This document shows positions 17,085 through 25,953 of a DNA stretch of 52,059 nucleotides, one piece after another (positions within the stretch are counted from its first letter, which is position 1; each line of letters starts with the position of its first letter). Position numbers and translations under genes: made by a program. The stretch comes from Thermobrachium celere DSM 8682. Its GTDB lineage: Bacteria > Bacillota > Clostridia > Clostridiales > Caloramatoraceae. The DNA is taken from NCBI RefSeq assembly GCF_000430995.1, contig NZ_HF952018.1, forward strand, positions 1,843,062 through 1,895,120. Reading direction: 5' to 3'. The notes beneath the pieces were generated by a model that had not been told where the DNA came from, did no database searches, and worked only from the letters and a program-made list of their open reading frames with translations.

Positions 17085-18317
17085 TCAACCTTCCCATTTC
17101 TTAAATAATATGCTGGCATTATGTCCACCAAATCCTAATGAATTAGACAATGCATAATTTACCTTCATACTACGTCCTGTATGTGGAACATAATCTAAAT
17201 CGCATTCTTCATCCTTTACATTTAAGTTTATTGTAGGATGTACAAAGTCCTCCTCAATAGATTTTACACAAACAATAGCCTCAACCGCTCCAGCTGCACC
17301 AAGTAGATGTCCTATCATTGACTTTGTTGAATTAACAGCTAATTTATAGGCATGTTCTTTAAATAATGTCTTTATTGCTAATGTTTCAATCTTATCATTA
17401 TATGGAGTGCTTGTTCCATGTGCATTAATGTAGTCTACATCTGTAACTTGAATACCTGCCTCCTTTATTGCCATCTCCATTGAGCGCACTGCACCTTCAC
17501 CAGTCTCAACTGGTGCTGTAATATGGTAAGCATCACAGGTTGCACCATATCCTACAACCTCTGCATATATCTTAGCTCCTCTCTTTAAGGCATGCTCTAG
17601 ACTCTCAAGTATTAGAATTCCACTTCCTTCTCCCATTACAAATCCATCTCTTTCTTTATCAAATGGAATTGATGCCCTATTTTTATCATCACTAAAACTT
17701 AATGCCTTAAGAGAACTAAAACCAGCAAGTGCAAGTGGAGTTATAGCAGCCTCAGTTCCTCCTGTAATTGCTACATCTAGCATTCCAGATTTTATTAGTC
17801 TAAATGCTTCTCCTATCGCATTTGTTCCTGATGCACAGGCTGTAACTACTGTATTTGCTATACCCTTTGCGCCAAATTTAATTGCTATATTACCTGCTGC
17901 AAGGTTGCTTATCATCATTGGAATAAAATAAGGTGATACTCTACCCGGACCCTTTTCTATAAGGGTTTTGTGTTCATTCTCAAGTGTCTTTATTCCTCCT
18001 ACACCTGAGCCTAAAACCACTCCAAATCTATATTTATCAACATTTTCAACATTAAGCCCTGAATCTAAAACAGCCTCATTTGCTGCAATAAGGGCAAATT
18101 GTGTAAATCTATCCATTCTTCTTGCTTCTTTTTTATCAATATAATCTTCAATATTTATATTAACTTCTGCAGCAAGCTTAGCTTTAAAATTTTGATAATC
18201 AAAGGATTTTATAAAATCTATAGCGTTTCTCCCCTCTTTAAGCCCATTCCAAAAATCCTTTACATTATTTCCAAGTGGAGTAACTGCTCCAAGACCTGTT
18301 ATAACAACCCTATTCAT
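17085..18317 (-). CDS. fabF: 3-Oxoacyl-ACP synthase II
   Basis: Condenses malonyl-ACP with acyl-ACP in chain elongation. The 410-aa form starts [16 protein letters not shown] at an ATG with a strong AGGAGGTG ribosome binding site; the open frame extends 12 codons further, which I reject. Catalytic residues are Cys161 ([15 protein letters not shown]), a His in [11 protein letters not shown] and a His in [17 protein letters not shown]. The C-terminus [14 protein letters not shown] is typical. It follows fabG by 10 bp. Confidence 0.97.
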   Translation of the reverse strand: MNRVVITGLGAVTPLGNNVKDFWNGLKEGRNAIDFIKSFDYQNFKAKLAAEVNINIEDYIDKKEARRMDRFTQFALIAANEAVLDSGLNVENVDKYRFGVVLGSGVGGIKTLENEHKTLIEKGPGRVSPYFIPMMISNLAAGNIAIKFGAKGIANTVVTACASGTNAIGEAFRLIKSGMLDVAITGGTEAAITPLALAGFSSLKALSFSDDKNRASIPFDKERDGFVMGEGSGILILESLEHALKRGAKIYAEVVGYGATCDAYHITAPVETGEGAVRSMEMAIKEAGIQVTDVDYINAHGTSTPYNDKIETLAIKTLFKEHAYKLAVNSTKSMIGHLLGAAGAVEAIVCVKSIEEDFVHPTINLNVKDEECDLDYVPHTGRSMKVNYALSNSLGFGGHNASILFKKWEG

Positions 18318-18327
18318 ACTACACCTC

Positions 18328-19059
18328 CTACATAACCATTCCGCCATCAACATTTATAACCTGTCCTGTTATGTATGACGCCTTCTCTGAAACTAAAAAT
18401 GCTACTAAATTTGCAACATCCTCTACGCTTCCAACTCTCTTTAGTGGAATTAGGTTTTTGATCCCTTCCTTTACTTTATCATTTAAAACCTTGGTCATAT
18501 CTGTATCTATATACCCCGGTGCAACAGCATTTACTGTAACACCTCTTGATGCAAGCTCCTTTGCTACTGATTTTGTAAGTCCTATAACACCTGATTTTGA
18601 TGCCGCATAGTTTGCTTGCCCTATATTTCCAATAAGTCCTATTACCGAAGATATGTTTACTATCCTTCCTGACTCTGACTTCATTATATATGGTGATGCA
18701 TGCTTTATCATGTTAAAAGTTCCCTTTAGATTAACATCTATAACAGAATCAAAGTCCTCTTCCTTCATTCTTAATATCAATGTGTCCTTTGTTATCCCTG
18801 CATTATTTACAAGTATATCTAACCTTCCAAACTTATTAATAGCTTCATCTACTATTGCCTTAGCATCATTATAGTTGCTTACATCTCCCTTTACTGTTAA
18901 AATATCTACACCATACTTTTTTGCCTCTTCAACTGTCTCTTTAACATCATCTTCACTTTTTCTATAGTTTAAAACTAAATTTATTCCCATCTTGGCAAGC
19001 TCAATTGAAATTGCTCTTCCTATCCCACGGCTTGCACCAGTTACTATTGCCACCCTCAT
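18328..19059 (-). CDS. fabG: 3-Oxoacyl-ACP reductase
   Basis: NADPH-dependent reduction of 3-oxoacyl-ACP. The short-chain dehydrogenase motifs are intact: TGASRGIG near residue 7, NNAG near residue 84, and Ser plus YxxxK in the NISSVIGLIGNIGQANYAASKSG region. The 243-aa length is standard. Start chosen at MRVAIVTG (ATG 19059) with a GGAGGTAAG ribosome binding site; the frame is open 12 codons upstream into fabD. It follows fabD by 1 bp. Confidence 0.97.
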   Translation of the reverse strand: MRVAIVTGASRGIGRAISIELAKMGINLVLNYRKSEDDVKETVEEAKKYGVDILTVKGDVSNYNDAKAIVDEAINKFGRLDILVNNAGITKDTLILRMKEEDFDSVIDVNLKGTFNMIKHASPYIMKSESGRIVNISSVIGLIGNIGQANYAASKSGVIGLTKSVAKELASRGVTVNAVAPGYIDTDMTKVLNDKVKEGIKNLIPLKRVGSVEDVANLVAFLVSEKASYITGQVINVDGGMVM

Positions 19060-19060
19060 A

Positions 19061-19987
19061 TTACTTACCTCCAATATACTCAAGTGTTTTTTCAAGTGAT
19101 TTTAAATCCTCAACATTGAGTGTTGTTAATTTTCTATCTATCTTTTTAACAAATCCACTTAAAACCTTTGATGGCCCAAGCTCTATAAATGTATCATAAC
19201 CATCTTCTATGAGCCTCTTTACTCCCTTTTCAAAGTATACTGGAGATACCATCTGCATTTTTAGCATTTCTCTTATATCGTCATCCTTTTTGTAGTAATC
19301 TCCATTTAAATTTGAAACTACCTTTTTATTAGGCATTTTAATATCTATTTCTTTTAATATACTATAGAATTCTTCACTTGCATCCTTTAGCATTTGTGTA
19401 TGGAAGGCACCACTTACATTAAGCTTAACAGCCTTTGCTCCTAAATCTTCTGCCATATTCATAGCCTTAAGAACTGCCTCTTCTTCTCCTGCAATTACAA
19501 CCTGCTTTGGACAGTTGTAGTTTGCTGGTTTTACAAATCCCACATCCTCTGCCTTTTTACATATATCTTCAACTAAACCATCCTCTAGCCCTACTATTGC
19601 AGCCATTGTGCCCTTTACTTTTTGTGCACATCTTCCCATTATCTCTCCTCTTTTTCTAACAAGCTTTGCACCATCCTCTAAAGTAAAACTATCTGCAAAG
19701 CATAGAGCTGAATATTCTCCAAGGCTAAGACCAATTCCAGCATCTACATCTATTCCCTTTGACTTTAAAATATTTAATGCTGCCATACTTACAGTAAATA
19801 TTGCAATCTGTGCATACTCTGTTTTATTTATATTATCCTGCTCCTCAAAGCAAAGCTTTGCTACATCTATATCGACACTTCCATTTACTATTTCAAATAC
19901 TTCTCTTGCTTCCTTTAGTTCATAAAGTTCTCTTCCCATATTTAAATATTGGCTTCCTTGTCCTGAAAACAAATAGGCTATCTTCAT
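19061..19987 (-). CDS. fabD: Malonyl-CoA:ACP transacylase
   Basis: Transfers malonyl from CoA to ACP. The 308-aa chain starts MKIAYLFSGQGSQYLNMGREL. The nucleophile motif reads GLSLGEYSAL (GHSLGE in many homologues, so His is Leu here; the Ser is kept). The later catalytic His lies in NVSGAFHTQML. It directly abuts fabK. Length and motifs are normal. Confidence 0.96.
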   Translation of the reverse strand: MKIAYLFSGQGSQYLNMGRELYELKEAREVFEIVNGSVDIDVAKLCFEEQDNINKTEYAQIAIFTVSMAALNILKSKGIDVDAGIGLSLGEYSALCFADSFTLEDGAKLVRKRGEIMGRCAQKVKGTMAAIVGLEDGLVEDICKKAEDVGFVKPANYNCPKQVVIAGEEEAVLKAMNMAEDLGAKAVKLNVSGAFHTQMLKDASEEFYSILKEIDIKMPNKKVVSNLNGDYYKKDDDIREMLKMQMVSPVYFEKGVKRLIEDGYDTFIELGPSKVLSGFVKKIDRKLTTLNVEDLKSLEKTLEYIGGK

Positions 19988-20932
19988 CTACTTCACCATC
20001 CCACCTAAAGCTTTATATAAAGTTGAAGCCTCATCTATTATTTCCTCTATTATTTCTCTACATGTCTGCTCTTTTTTAACTAGGCCTGATATTTGACCTG
20101 CCATTACAGAACCAAAATCAATATCTCCATCTACTGCAGCTCTCTTTAAAGATCCTGCTGCCTTTTGCTCAAAAACTTCAGCATCAAGACCTTGTTTTTC
20201 AATATTTAATAGTTCTCTTGTAAATCTATTTCTTAATGAACGAACTGGATGTCCTGTTGATAAGCCAGTGATAACTGTGTCAATGTCCTTTGCTGATAAG
20301 ACTCTCTGCTTGTAGTTTTGGTGAACGTTACATTCCTTTGCAACTAAAAATCTTGTTCCCATTTGAACTCCAACTGCACCTAAAGAAAGGGCTGCTAAAA
20401 GTCCTCTTCCATCTGCAATACCTCCTGCTGCAACAACAGGTATTGAAACAGCATCCACAACCTGAGGTACAAGTGCCATAGTTGTAAGCTCTCCTATATG
20501 TCCTCCTGATTCATGCCCCTCTGCTATAACTGCATCTACACCGCTTCTTTCCATTCTCTTTGCTAGTGCAACAGATGGGACAACTGGTATTACCTTTATA
20601 TTATTTTCCTTCCACATTTCAATATACTTACCTGGGTTTCCTGCTCCTGTTGTAACTACAGCTACCTTTTCTTCACATACAACCTTTGCAATTTCATCTG
20701 CATGTGGACTTAAAAGCATTATGTTAACTCCAAAGGGCCTATCTGTTAATGCCTTTGCCTTCCTTATTTCCTCCCTTACTATTTCTGCTGGTGCATTTCC
20801 TGCTGCAATAATTCCAAGTCCACCTGCATTTGAGACAGCAGCCGCAAGGCTACTGTCTGCAATCCAAGCCATTCCACCTTGAATAATTGGATGTTCTATA
20901 TTTAAAAGTTCACAAAGCTTTGTCTTTATCAT
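19988..20932 (-). CDS. fabK: Enoyl-ACP reductase II (FMN-dependent, FabK)
   Basis: Flavin-dependent enoyl-ACP reductase that completes the elongation cycle. The 314-aa chain begins CELLNIEHPIIQGGMAWIAD and carries the nitronate-monooxygenase-like TIM-barrel motifs EGHESGGHIG and AAGGIADGRGLLAALSLGAVGVQMGTRFLV. Nitronate monooxygenases share this fold; location between acpP and fabD fixes the call as FabK. No FabI-type reductase is seen in the operon. The ATG overlaps the acpP stop (TAATG). Confidence 0.95.
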   Translation of the reverse strand: MIKTKLCELLNIEHPIIQGGMAWIADSSLAAAVSNAGGLGIIAAGNAPAEIVREEIRKAKALTDRPFGVNIMLLSPHADEIAKVVCEEKVAVVTTGAGNPGKYIEMWKENNIKVIPVVPSVALAKRMERSGVDAVIAEGHESGGHIGELTTMALVPQVVDAVSIPVVAAGGIADGRGLLAALSLGAVGVQMGTRFLVAKECNVHQNYKQRVLSAKDIDTVITGLSTGHPVRSLRNRFTRELLNIEKQGLDAEVFEQKAAGSLKRAAVDGDIDFGSVMAGQISGLVKKEQTCREIIEEIIDEASTLYKALGGMVK

Positions 20933-21162
20933 TATTCATCACCTATTCTTTCCTTTATGTAATCAACTACATCCTTTACTGTCTTGATATTTTCTGCATC
21001 TTCATTTGGTATTTCAACTCCAAATTCATCCTCTAAACTTATTAATATTTGGAAAAGATCCAATGAATCTACTCCTAATTCCTCAAATGTAGTTGCCTCT
21101 GTTATTTCACTTTCATCTAAATTTAATTGTTCTGCTATTATATTTCTTATCTTTTCAAACAT
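20932..21162 (-). CDS. acpP: Acyl carrier protein
   Basis: A 76-aa acidic carrier protein. The phosphopantetheine attachment site is Ser33 in the GVDSLDLFQ motif. The four-helix pattern and length are typical. It sits 13 bp after fabH with an AGGAG ribosome binding site and overlaps the start of fabK by one base. Confidence 0.98.
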   Translation of the reverse strand: MFEKIRNIIAEQLNLDESEITEATTFEELGVDSLDLFQILISLEDEFGVEIPNEDAENIKTVKDVVDYIKERIGDE

Positions 21163-21175
21163 TTTTAACTCCTCC

Positions 21176-22135
21176 TTATATACTCCAATTTATTATAAGG
21201 CCTCCTGAGGTTAATCCTCCTCCAAAGCCAACTAAAACAACCTTATCATCCTTCTTTAACATTCCCTTTTCATGCATCTCACAAAGAGCTATTCCTATGC
21301 TTGCAGATGATGTATTTCCATATTTATCTATATTTACATAGAATTTTTCCTTTCCTATACCTGTCTTATCTGCTGCATAGTCAATAATTCTTATGTTTGC
21401 CTGATGAGGTACAACATATGCTATATCCTTCTTCTCTAAATTTGCCTTTTTAAGAAGAATGTCTATGCATTTTACTATCGCATTTGTTGCAAACTTAAAA
21501 ACTTCCCTTCCATCCATTCTTACAAAACTATCCCACGCGTTTTGTATTAAAATGTTATTTAAAGGAAGTCCATTACACTCAAGGTATTTACCCTTTTCTC
21601 CCTCTGATGAAAGATACATACTTAATACTCCATCTTCGGATGCTTCAACAACACAGGCAGAGGCACCATCTCCAAATAGGACACAGGTATTTCTGTCCTT
21701 CCAATCAACTATCTTTGAAAGAGTTTCTGCACCAACTATAAGTGCATATCTATAATTTAATGTTTTTAACATTGCCTCTGCAGTTACAAGACCATATATA
21801 AGGCCTGTGCAACCTGCATTTAGGTCAAAGCAGGCTGCATTCTTTGCACCTATGTTCTTTTGAATAACACAGGCTGTAGATGGAGTAAAATAATCAGGTG
21901 TTACTGTTGACACTATTATAAGATCAATATCCTCTGGGCTTATATTTGCCATTTCAATTGCCCTTTTAGCAGCAATGCTTCCTAAATCTGAAGTATTTTC
22001 GCCTTCTGACAATCTTCTTTCCTTTATACCTGTTCTTGTAACTATCCATTCATCAGATGTTTCTACGTATTTAGAAAGCTCATCATTACTTACAACCCTT
22101 TTAGGAACATAACTCCCTAAACCTATCAATTTCAA
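21176..22135 (-). CDS. fabH: 3-Oxoacyl-ACP synthase III
   Basis: Starts fatty-acid synthesis by condensing an acyl-CoA with malonyl-ACP. The catalytic triad is visible: Cys109 in LNAGCTGLIYG, His in VPHQANIRI and Asn in KYGNTSSASI. At 319 aa the length is standard. Its ATG directly follows the fabT stop, so the regulator and first enzyme are expressed together. Confidence 0.97.
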   Translation of the reverse strand: MKLIGLGSYVPKRVVSNDELSKYVETSDEWIVTRTGIKERRLSEGENTSDLGSIAAKRAIEMANISPEDIDLIIVSTVTPDYFTPSTACVIQKNIGAKNAACFDLNAGCTGLIYGLVTAEAMLKTLNYRYALIVGAETLSKIVDWKDRNTCVLFGDGASACVVEASEDGVLSMYLSSEGEKGKYLECNGLPLNNILIQNAWDSFVRMDGREVFKFATNAIVKCIDILLKKANLEKKDIAYVVPHQANIRIIDYAADKTGIGKEKFYVNIDKYGNTSSASIGIALCEMHEKGMLKKDDKVVLVGFGGGLTSGGLIINWSI

Positions 22136-22597
22136 CTAAACATCACCACCTATTTTTTTTAGCCTTTGCTTGAAAAAGTTATTTAATTTTTCAAGGGAAC
22201 TTATTAAAATCTTTTCTTCCTCGTCTGTTAGTCCCTCTACTACCTCATTTATCATTGCACTATGGAATTTTTCATGCATTCTGTAGGCAAGCTTACCCTT
22301 ATTTGTTAGATGAACATATACTATTCTTCTGTCCTCCTCTGAACGTCTTCTTTCTACATATCCCTTTTTCTCAAGATTATTAACCGCAACAGTTAATGTT
22401 CCAACTGTTATGTTTAGCTTTTCTGCAACCTCTGACATAGTCTTATCTCCATACATCCCTATTGCTTCAATTGTATGGATTTCTGTAATTGATAGATCAT
22501 TAAAATCCTTTGATCTTAAAGCCTGCTGTTCAATCATAAGTATGTCGTTAAATAGTTCTACTAATAGTTCATTTAATACTGTATATGTCTTTGACAC
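22136..22597 (-). CDS. fabT: MarR-family regulator FabT
   Basis: A 153-aa winged-helix repressor heading the fatty-acid operon. The MarR fold is clear: helix region LSITEIHTIEAIG, recognition helix MSEVAEKLNITVGTLTVAVNNLEKKGYVER and wing RSEEDRRIVYVHLTNKG. FabT of streptococci represses the same gene order, using long-chain acyl-ACP as corepressor; identity here rests on that synteny and on matching palindromes upstream. Translation starts at a GTG (22597) behind a GAGGTGG ribosome binding site; autoregulation is likely because the operator lies in its own leader. Confidence 0.92.
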   Translation of the reverse strand: MSKTYTVLNELLVELFNDILMIEQQALRSKDFNDLSITEIHTIEAIGMYGDKTMSEVAEKLNITVGTLTVAVNNLEKKGYVERRRSEEDRRIVYVHLTNKGKLAYRMHEKFHSAMINEVVEGLTDEEEKILISSLEKLNNFFKQRLKKIGGDV

Positions 22598-22613
22598 AGT
22601 ACCACCTCAATAT

Positions 22614-22626
22614 TTTGATTATCAAA
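22614..22626. promoter_or_regulatory. FabT operator candidate
   Basis: TTTGATTATCAAA is a perfect palindrome around a central base and agrees with the streptococcal FabT site as I remember it. It lies just downstream of the expected transcription start. A second TTTGATTAT half-site adjoins the -10 box (22634-22642). Confidence 0.7.
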
Positions 22627-22641
22627 TATTTTTATAATCAA

Positions 22642-22670
22642 AGTATAATAAAATAAATATAACCTGTCAA
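22642..22670 (-). promoter_or_regulatory. Promoter of the fabT-accA operon
   Basis: On the minus strand TTGACA (22670-22665), a 17-bp spacer and TATACT (22647-22642) form a near-consensus sigma-A promoter. Confidence 0.85.
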
Positions 22671-22804
22671 GGTGGTAATCTAAATTTATTTCCAAAATAT
22701 ATATTTTTATTTTAAATGTTCCAGATACCAGTGTCAATAAATTGTATTAATGTTAATATTTTGTTTGTAAAATTAACTTTGTTATTATTAAGTCAAAATA
22801 AAAA

Positions 22805-22819
22805 GGGGCAATCTGCCCC
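22805..22819 (-). terminator. Terminator of the 261-aa membrane protein gene
   Basis: A GGGGCA/TGCCCC stem with a 3-nt loop is followed on the minus strand by TTTTTATTTTG, 6 bp after the stop codon. Confidence 0.9.
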
Positions 22820-22825
22820 CATTTA

Positions 22826-23611
22826 TTATTCTATTAATGTACCATCATTAGATATAGTAATTTCACTCCTATTAACTTCACAACATATTTTATCTTCAAC
22901 ATATTTATTTATTATATAAACAGTTACTAAAGTTGAGAAATAGGAGTTAAAAATTGTCTGCATAAATTCTACTTTTGTAAATATAATATTGGCTATCGCT
23001 ATTATAATAAATGTAAATACAAAAACACCTAATATATTAAAGAAATTAGAAAGTCCAAATTTAAATGACTTTTTAAATGCTCCTGTAAATCCTTCATTGT
23101 CAACAACAAGAATAGGAATTACAGGTGTTACTAGTATTGATAAAAATACTAATATCAATATAAAAAATATTATCCCCATTATAAATATCCCTACTGAACC
23201 GTTATCTGCAACATAAAATAGGCTTATTATGATCAATAAAAATGCAACAACATAAATAATTAATCCCATAATTAAAGCTATAGATACAACAAGCACTTTA
23301 AGATAATATTTTGATGCTTCCTTGAAACTTCCCTTAAAATCTATATTATCCTTTAGCGCTTTATCTTTAACCATTAAATTTGTCCATGCTGTTAAATAGG
23401 GTGATATGAAAATTAATAAAACAAACATTAAAAATCCCGTCATTATCTCACTTGAATATGTCTGTATAATACTATTTAAATCTGGCATACCATTATCAAG
23501 ACCAATTTCCCTTTTAACAGGTAGGGTAATTTTAGAAAATAAATTACATAAAAACAATGGAAGTACCATAAGCGGCTGTGTAAAAATCTGCTTTAAACTC
23601 TTCTTAAACAT
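22826..23611 (-). CDS. Integral membrane protein of unknown function
   Basis: I do not recognise the family with certainty. The 261-aa protein has about six strongly hydrophobic segments (for example around residues 55-75, 115-145, 150-170 and 205-230) and a short hydrophilic tail. The N-terminus, with an amphipathic start (MFKKSLKQIFTQPLMVLPLFL), recalls membrane domains of the YciC or glycerophosphodiesterase-membrane type. It is followed by its own terminator and lies 36 bp upstream-adjacent to no recognised partner except the pspC gene, which is transcribed before it. Function unknown. Confidence 0.75.
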   Translation of the reverse strand: MFKKSLKQIFTQPLMVLPLFLCNLFSKITLPVKREIGLDNGMPDLNSIIQTYSSEIMTGFLMFVLLIFISPYLTAWTNLMVKDKALKDNIDFKGSFKEASKYYLKVLVVSIALIMGLIIYVVAFLLIIISLFYVADNGSVGIFIMGIIFFILILVFLSILVTPVIPILVVDNEGFTGAFKKSFKFGLSNFFNILGVFVFTFIIIAIANIIFTKVEFMQTIFNSYFSTLVTVYIINKYVEDKICCEVNRSEITISNDGTLIE

Positions 23612-23647
23612 AAGATCACCCCAATTTAAATGAAACTAATAAAAATC

Positions 23648-23839
23648 CTATTCTATTGGCTCAAGTGGAATAACTATAGCACATACAATATAAGCTAAAA
23701 TCCCTGAACCACCAACTAGTGTTGCAAAAACCCAAAATAATCTAACTATAGTAGGGTCTATGTCGAAATACTTTGCTATTCCTCCGCATACTCCTGCTAT
23801 CATCCTATCTGTTCTTGACCTATAGAGCTTTTTTTCCAT
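23648..23839 (-). CDS. PspC-domain small membrane protein
   Basis: A 63-aa PspC protein. The signature KLYRSRTDRMIAGVCGGIAKYFDIDPTIVRLFWV spans residues 4-37, followed by one membrane helix (ATLVGGSGILAYIVCAIVIPL). PspC-type proteins act in membrane-stress responses in other bacteria. It is a stand-alone domain with no other psp genes near it. The ATG has a good AAGGAGTG ribosome binding site. It may be co-transcribed with the following membrane protein gene. Confidence 0.92.
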   Translation of the reverse strand: MEKKLYRSRTDRMIAGVCGGIAKYFDIDPTIVRLFWVFATLVGGSGILAYIVCAIVIPLEPIE

Positions 23840-23984
23840 GAAATCACTCCTTAAAACATCATTAATCTCAAAAAAATATATGAGTACAAATAATCGTCTA
23901 TTCCTATTTTTTGTATATATACTATTCTCTACTATAAATCATTTACTTTCAAGTAAATTTTGTTTAATTTTTGGTATAAAAAAA

Positions 23985-24022
23985 GAAATGTGACTTCCAT
24001 GTTGTGGAAAATGTCACATTTC
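23985..24022 (-). terminator. Terminator of the radical SAM gene
   Basis: The stem GAAATGTGAC/GTCACATTTC, extended by TTCCA/TGGAA inside, is followed on the minus strand by TTTTTTTATACC. Confidence 0.9.
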
Positions 24023-24035
24023 ACTTGGGTGGCAC

Positions 24036-24953
24036 TTAAGCGAGTCTACCCTGCCATGTATTTCGTTCTATAAATCTTCTATCTATCGCATTTAAAACTT
24101 CCCATTTTTTTAAGCTCCACATAGGTCCTATTAATAATTCCCTTGGACTATCTCCTGTCATTCTATGAACAACCATAGTTTCAGGTAACCTTTCTATTGA
24201 ATCAACTACTAAATCTACGTACTCATCCATCTCTAAAAATCTCAATTCTCCTCTTTCATAGAGCTCCACCATCTTTGTTCCCTTCATTAGATGCAATAGA
24301 TGTAACTTTATTCCTTGTGTATTTGTCTTTGCCACAAACTCAACGGTTTCAAGCATTCTTTTTCTATCTTCTCCAGGAAGTCCAAGTATTACGTGGGTTA
24401 CTACATCAATATTTCTCTTTTTTAATTTTTCCACAGCCTCAATATATGTCTCAAGTGGGTAGCCTCTATTTATTAGCTTTGCTGTATCATCGTGTATTGT
24501 TTGAAGTCCAAGTTCTACCCAAAGGTATTTTTTTTCATTTATTTCGCTTAATAGATCTAAAACATCATCTGGCAGACAATCTGGTCTTGTTGCTATTGCA
24601 AGTCCTACAACACCCTCTAAATTCAATACACTATAATACTTTTCCCTTAATACCTCAACTGGTGCATAGGTATTTGTGTAGGCCTGAAAATAAGGTATAT
24701 ATTTTCCTTCCTTCCATTTCCTATTCATAACCTGTTTTATATCATTAAACTGCTTAACTAGATCATCTCCACAACCTGCAAAATCTCCTGAACCTCTTGC
24801 ACTGCAGAATATACATCCTCCACTTGATATTCTTCCATCTCTATTTGGACAAGAAAATCCTGCATCTAAGGATATTTTAAATACCTTCTCTCCAAACTTT
24901 TGTCTTAAAAAATAATTAAGAGAATAATACCTCTTGTCTCCCCACATCTTCAT
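24036..24953 (-). CDS. TIGR01212-type radical SAM protein (YtqA/YhcC-like)
   Basis: A radical S-adenosylmethionine enzyme of unknown substrate. Cys35, Cys47 and Cys50 (FSCPNRDG ... GGCIFC) form the cluster-binding set with the spacing usual for this YtqA/YhcC group, and the glycine-rich HVILGLPGEDRKRMLETVEF region supports the Elp3-like barrel. Start chosen at the ATG 24953, 8 nt after AAGGTGG; GTG codons at 24965 and 24962 are alternatives. The protein is then 305 aa. It is divergent from the FUSC-type gene and ends in its own terminator. Confidence 0.92.
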   Translation of the reverse strand: MKMWGDKRYYSLNYFLRQKFGEKVFKISLDAGFSCPNRDGRISSGGCIFCSARGSGDFAGCGDDLVKQFNDIKQVMNRKWKEGKYIPYFQAYTNTYAPVEVLREKYYSVLNLEGVVGLAIATRPDCLPDDVLDLLSEINEKKYLWVELGLQTIHDDTAKLINRGYPLETYIEAVEKLKKRNIDVVTHVILGLPGEDRKRMLETVEFVAKTNTQGIKLHLLHLMKGTKMVELYERGELRFLEMDEYVDLVVDSIERLPETMVVHRMTGDSPRELLIGPMWSLKKWEVLNAIDRRFIERNTWQGRLA

Positions 24954-24971
24954 TTGCTTCACCACCTTAAT

Positions 24972-25000
24972 TTGAAAATTAGTGCGCCTTTGTTTATAAT
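24972..25000 (+). promoter_or_regulatory. Promoter of the FUSC-fur pair
   Basis: TTGAAA (24972-24977), a 17-bp spacer and TATAAT (24995-25000) lie 34 bp upstream of the next plus-strand gene. Confidence 0.8.
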
Positions 25001-25033
25001 AATCTTAACAAAATAAATTGTAAAGGTGATGTA

Positions 25034-25483
25034 ATGACAATAGGAATGAGAAATATAAAAACTGCTTTAGCTGTATTTTTGTCAATTATATTTTCAAATA
25101 TACTAAAACTTGATTACCCCTTCTATGCTGCCATTGCTTCACTTGTATGTATGCAGTCTACTTTAGAAAAAACTTATACAGCTGGTAAAAATAGGCTTCT
25201 TGGAACATTTATTGGAGCAGTTCTTGGGTTTGTTTTTGCCTCATTATTTCCAACAAACGCTTTGTTTTCTGCCTTAGGAATAGTATTGTTGATCTATATT
25301 TGTAATAAGCTAGATTGGAATGACGCAATATCAATGGCTGGAATAGTCTTTTTAGGTATTATGCTAAACATTAAAGACAATAAGCACGCACTAGTTTATA
25401 GCTACAAAAGACTTTTGGAAACACTAATTGGTATTACTATAGCATTTATTGTAAATTCTTTTATTAAACCACCAGAAAAATAG
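25034..25483 (+). CDS. FUSC / aromatic acid exporter-like membrane protein
   Basis: A 149-aa protein with four to five hydrophobic segments. Its start (MRNIKTALAVFLSIIFSNILKLDYPFYAAIASLVCMQSTLEKTY) and the AGKNRLLGTFIGAVLGF motif match the membrane half of small ArAE/FUSC proteins. The usual C-terminal soluble domain is absent, so it is a membrane-only form. It precedes a Fur-family regulator by 16 bp and probably shares its transcript. Substrate unknown. An ATG four codons further in is an alternative start. Confidence 0.8.
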   Translation: MTIGMRNIKTALAVFLSIIFSNILKLDYPFYAAIASLVCMQSTLEKTYTAGKNRLLGTFIGAVLGFVFASLFPTNALFSALGIVLLIYICNKLDWNDAISMAGIVFLGIMLNIKDNKHALVYSYKRLLETLIGITIAFIVNSFIKPPEK

Positions 25484-25499
25484 TTTGGAGTGTGTTGTT

Positions 25500-25937
25500 A
25501 TGAATGCTGTACAACTTGAGGAAATATTAAAATCTAATGGATATAAAATAACAAATCAAAGAAAGGCAATAATTGAAGTTTTATGCGAAAACATTGGTAA
25601 ATTTCTATCTGCAGAAGAAATATTAAATCTATCTAAACAAAAGTGCCCTCAAACAAATTTTTCAACTGTTTATAGAAATCTAGAGGTACTTGAGCAGCTT
25701 GAACTTATACATAAAACTAACATAGATGCAAGTAGTACCTGTTATTATGAAATTATAGATTTAGATAATCACCATCATCATATTATTTGTACTAGGTGCG
25801 GAAAAACAAAGGCAATAGACTTTTGTCCTCTTGAAATGTTTAAAATGAACATACAAGATGATGAATTTGAACTGTTAGATCATAAACTAGAACTTTATGG
25901 TATTTGTAATGAATGTAAAAATAAGCCTAAGAAGTAG
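25500..25937 (+). CDS. Fur-family metal-responsive regulator
   Basis: A 145-aa Fur/Zur/PerR-type repressor. The winged helix lies in residues 1-80 (YKITNQRKAIIEVL, TNFSTVYRNLEVLEQLELI). The dimer domain carries the HHHH cluster (HHHHIICTRCGK) and a second CxxC at the end (GICNECKN), giving the structural zinc site. I cannot decide between Fur, Zur and PerR from motifs alone. The ATG at 25500 with GGAG is preferred over a TTG at 25485. It overlaps the convergent ThrE-type gene by 11 bp inside a shared terminator. Confidence 0.93.
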   Translation: MNAVQLEEILKSNGYKITNQRKAIIEVLCENIGKFLSAEEILNLSKQKCPQTNFSTVYRNLEVLEQLELIHKTNIDASSTCYYEIIDLDNHHHHIICTRCGKTKAIDFCPLEMFKMNIQDDEFELLDHKLELYGICNECKNKPKK

Positions 25938-25953
25938 CCTTAGGCTTATTTTT
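25917..25953. terminator. Bidirectional terminator shared by fur-type and thrE-type genes
   Basis: A 15-bp perfect stem (25917-25931 with 25939-25953) with a 7-nt loop. Runs of A and T on its two sides serve both strands. Both convergent stop codons lie within it. Confidence 0.9.

Noticed and set aside
23941-23958. ATTTACTT...AAGTAAAT inverted repeat
   Set aside because: Eight AT-rich base pairs without GC content or U tract in the right place; too weak to call a terminator or operator in this AT-rich region.
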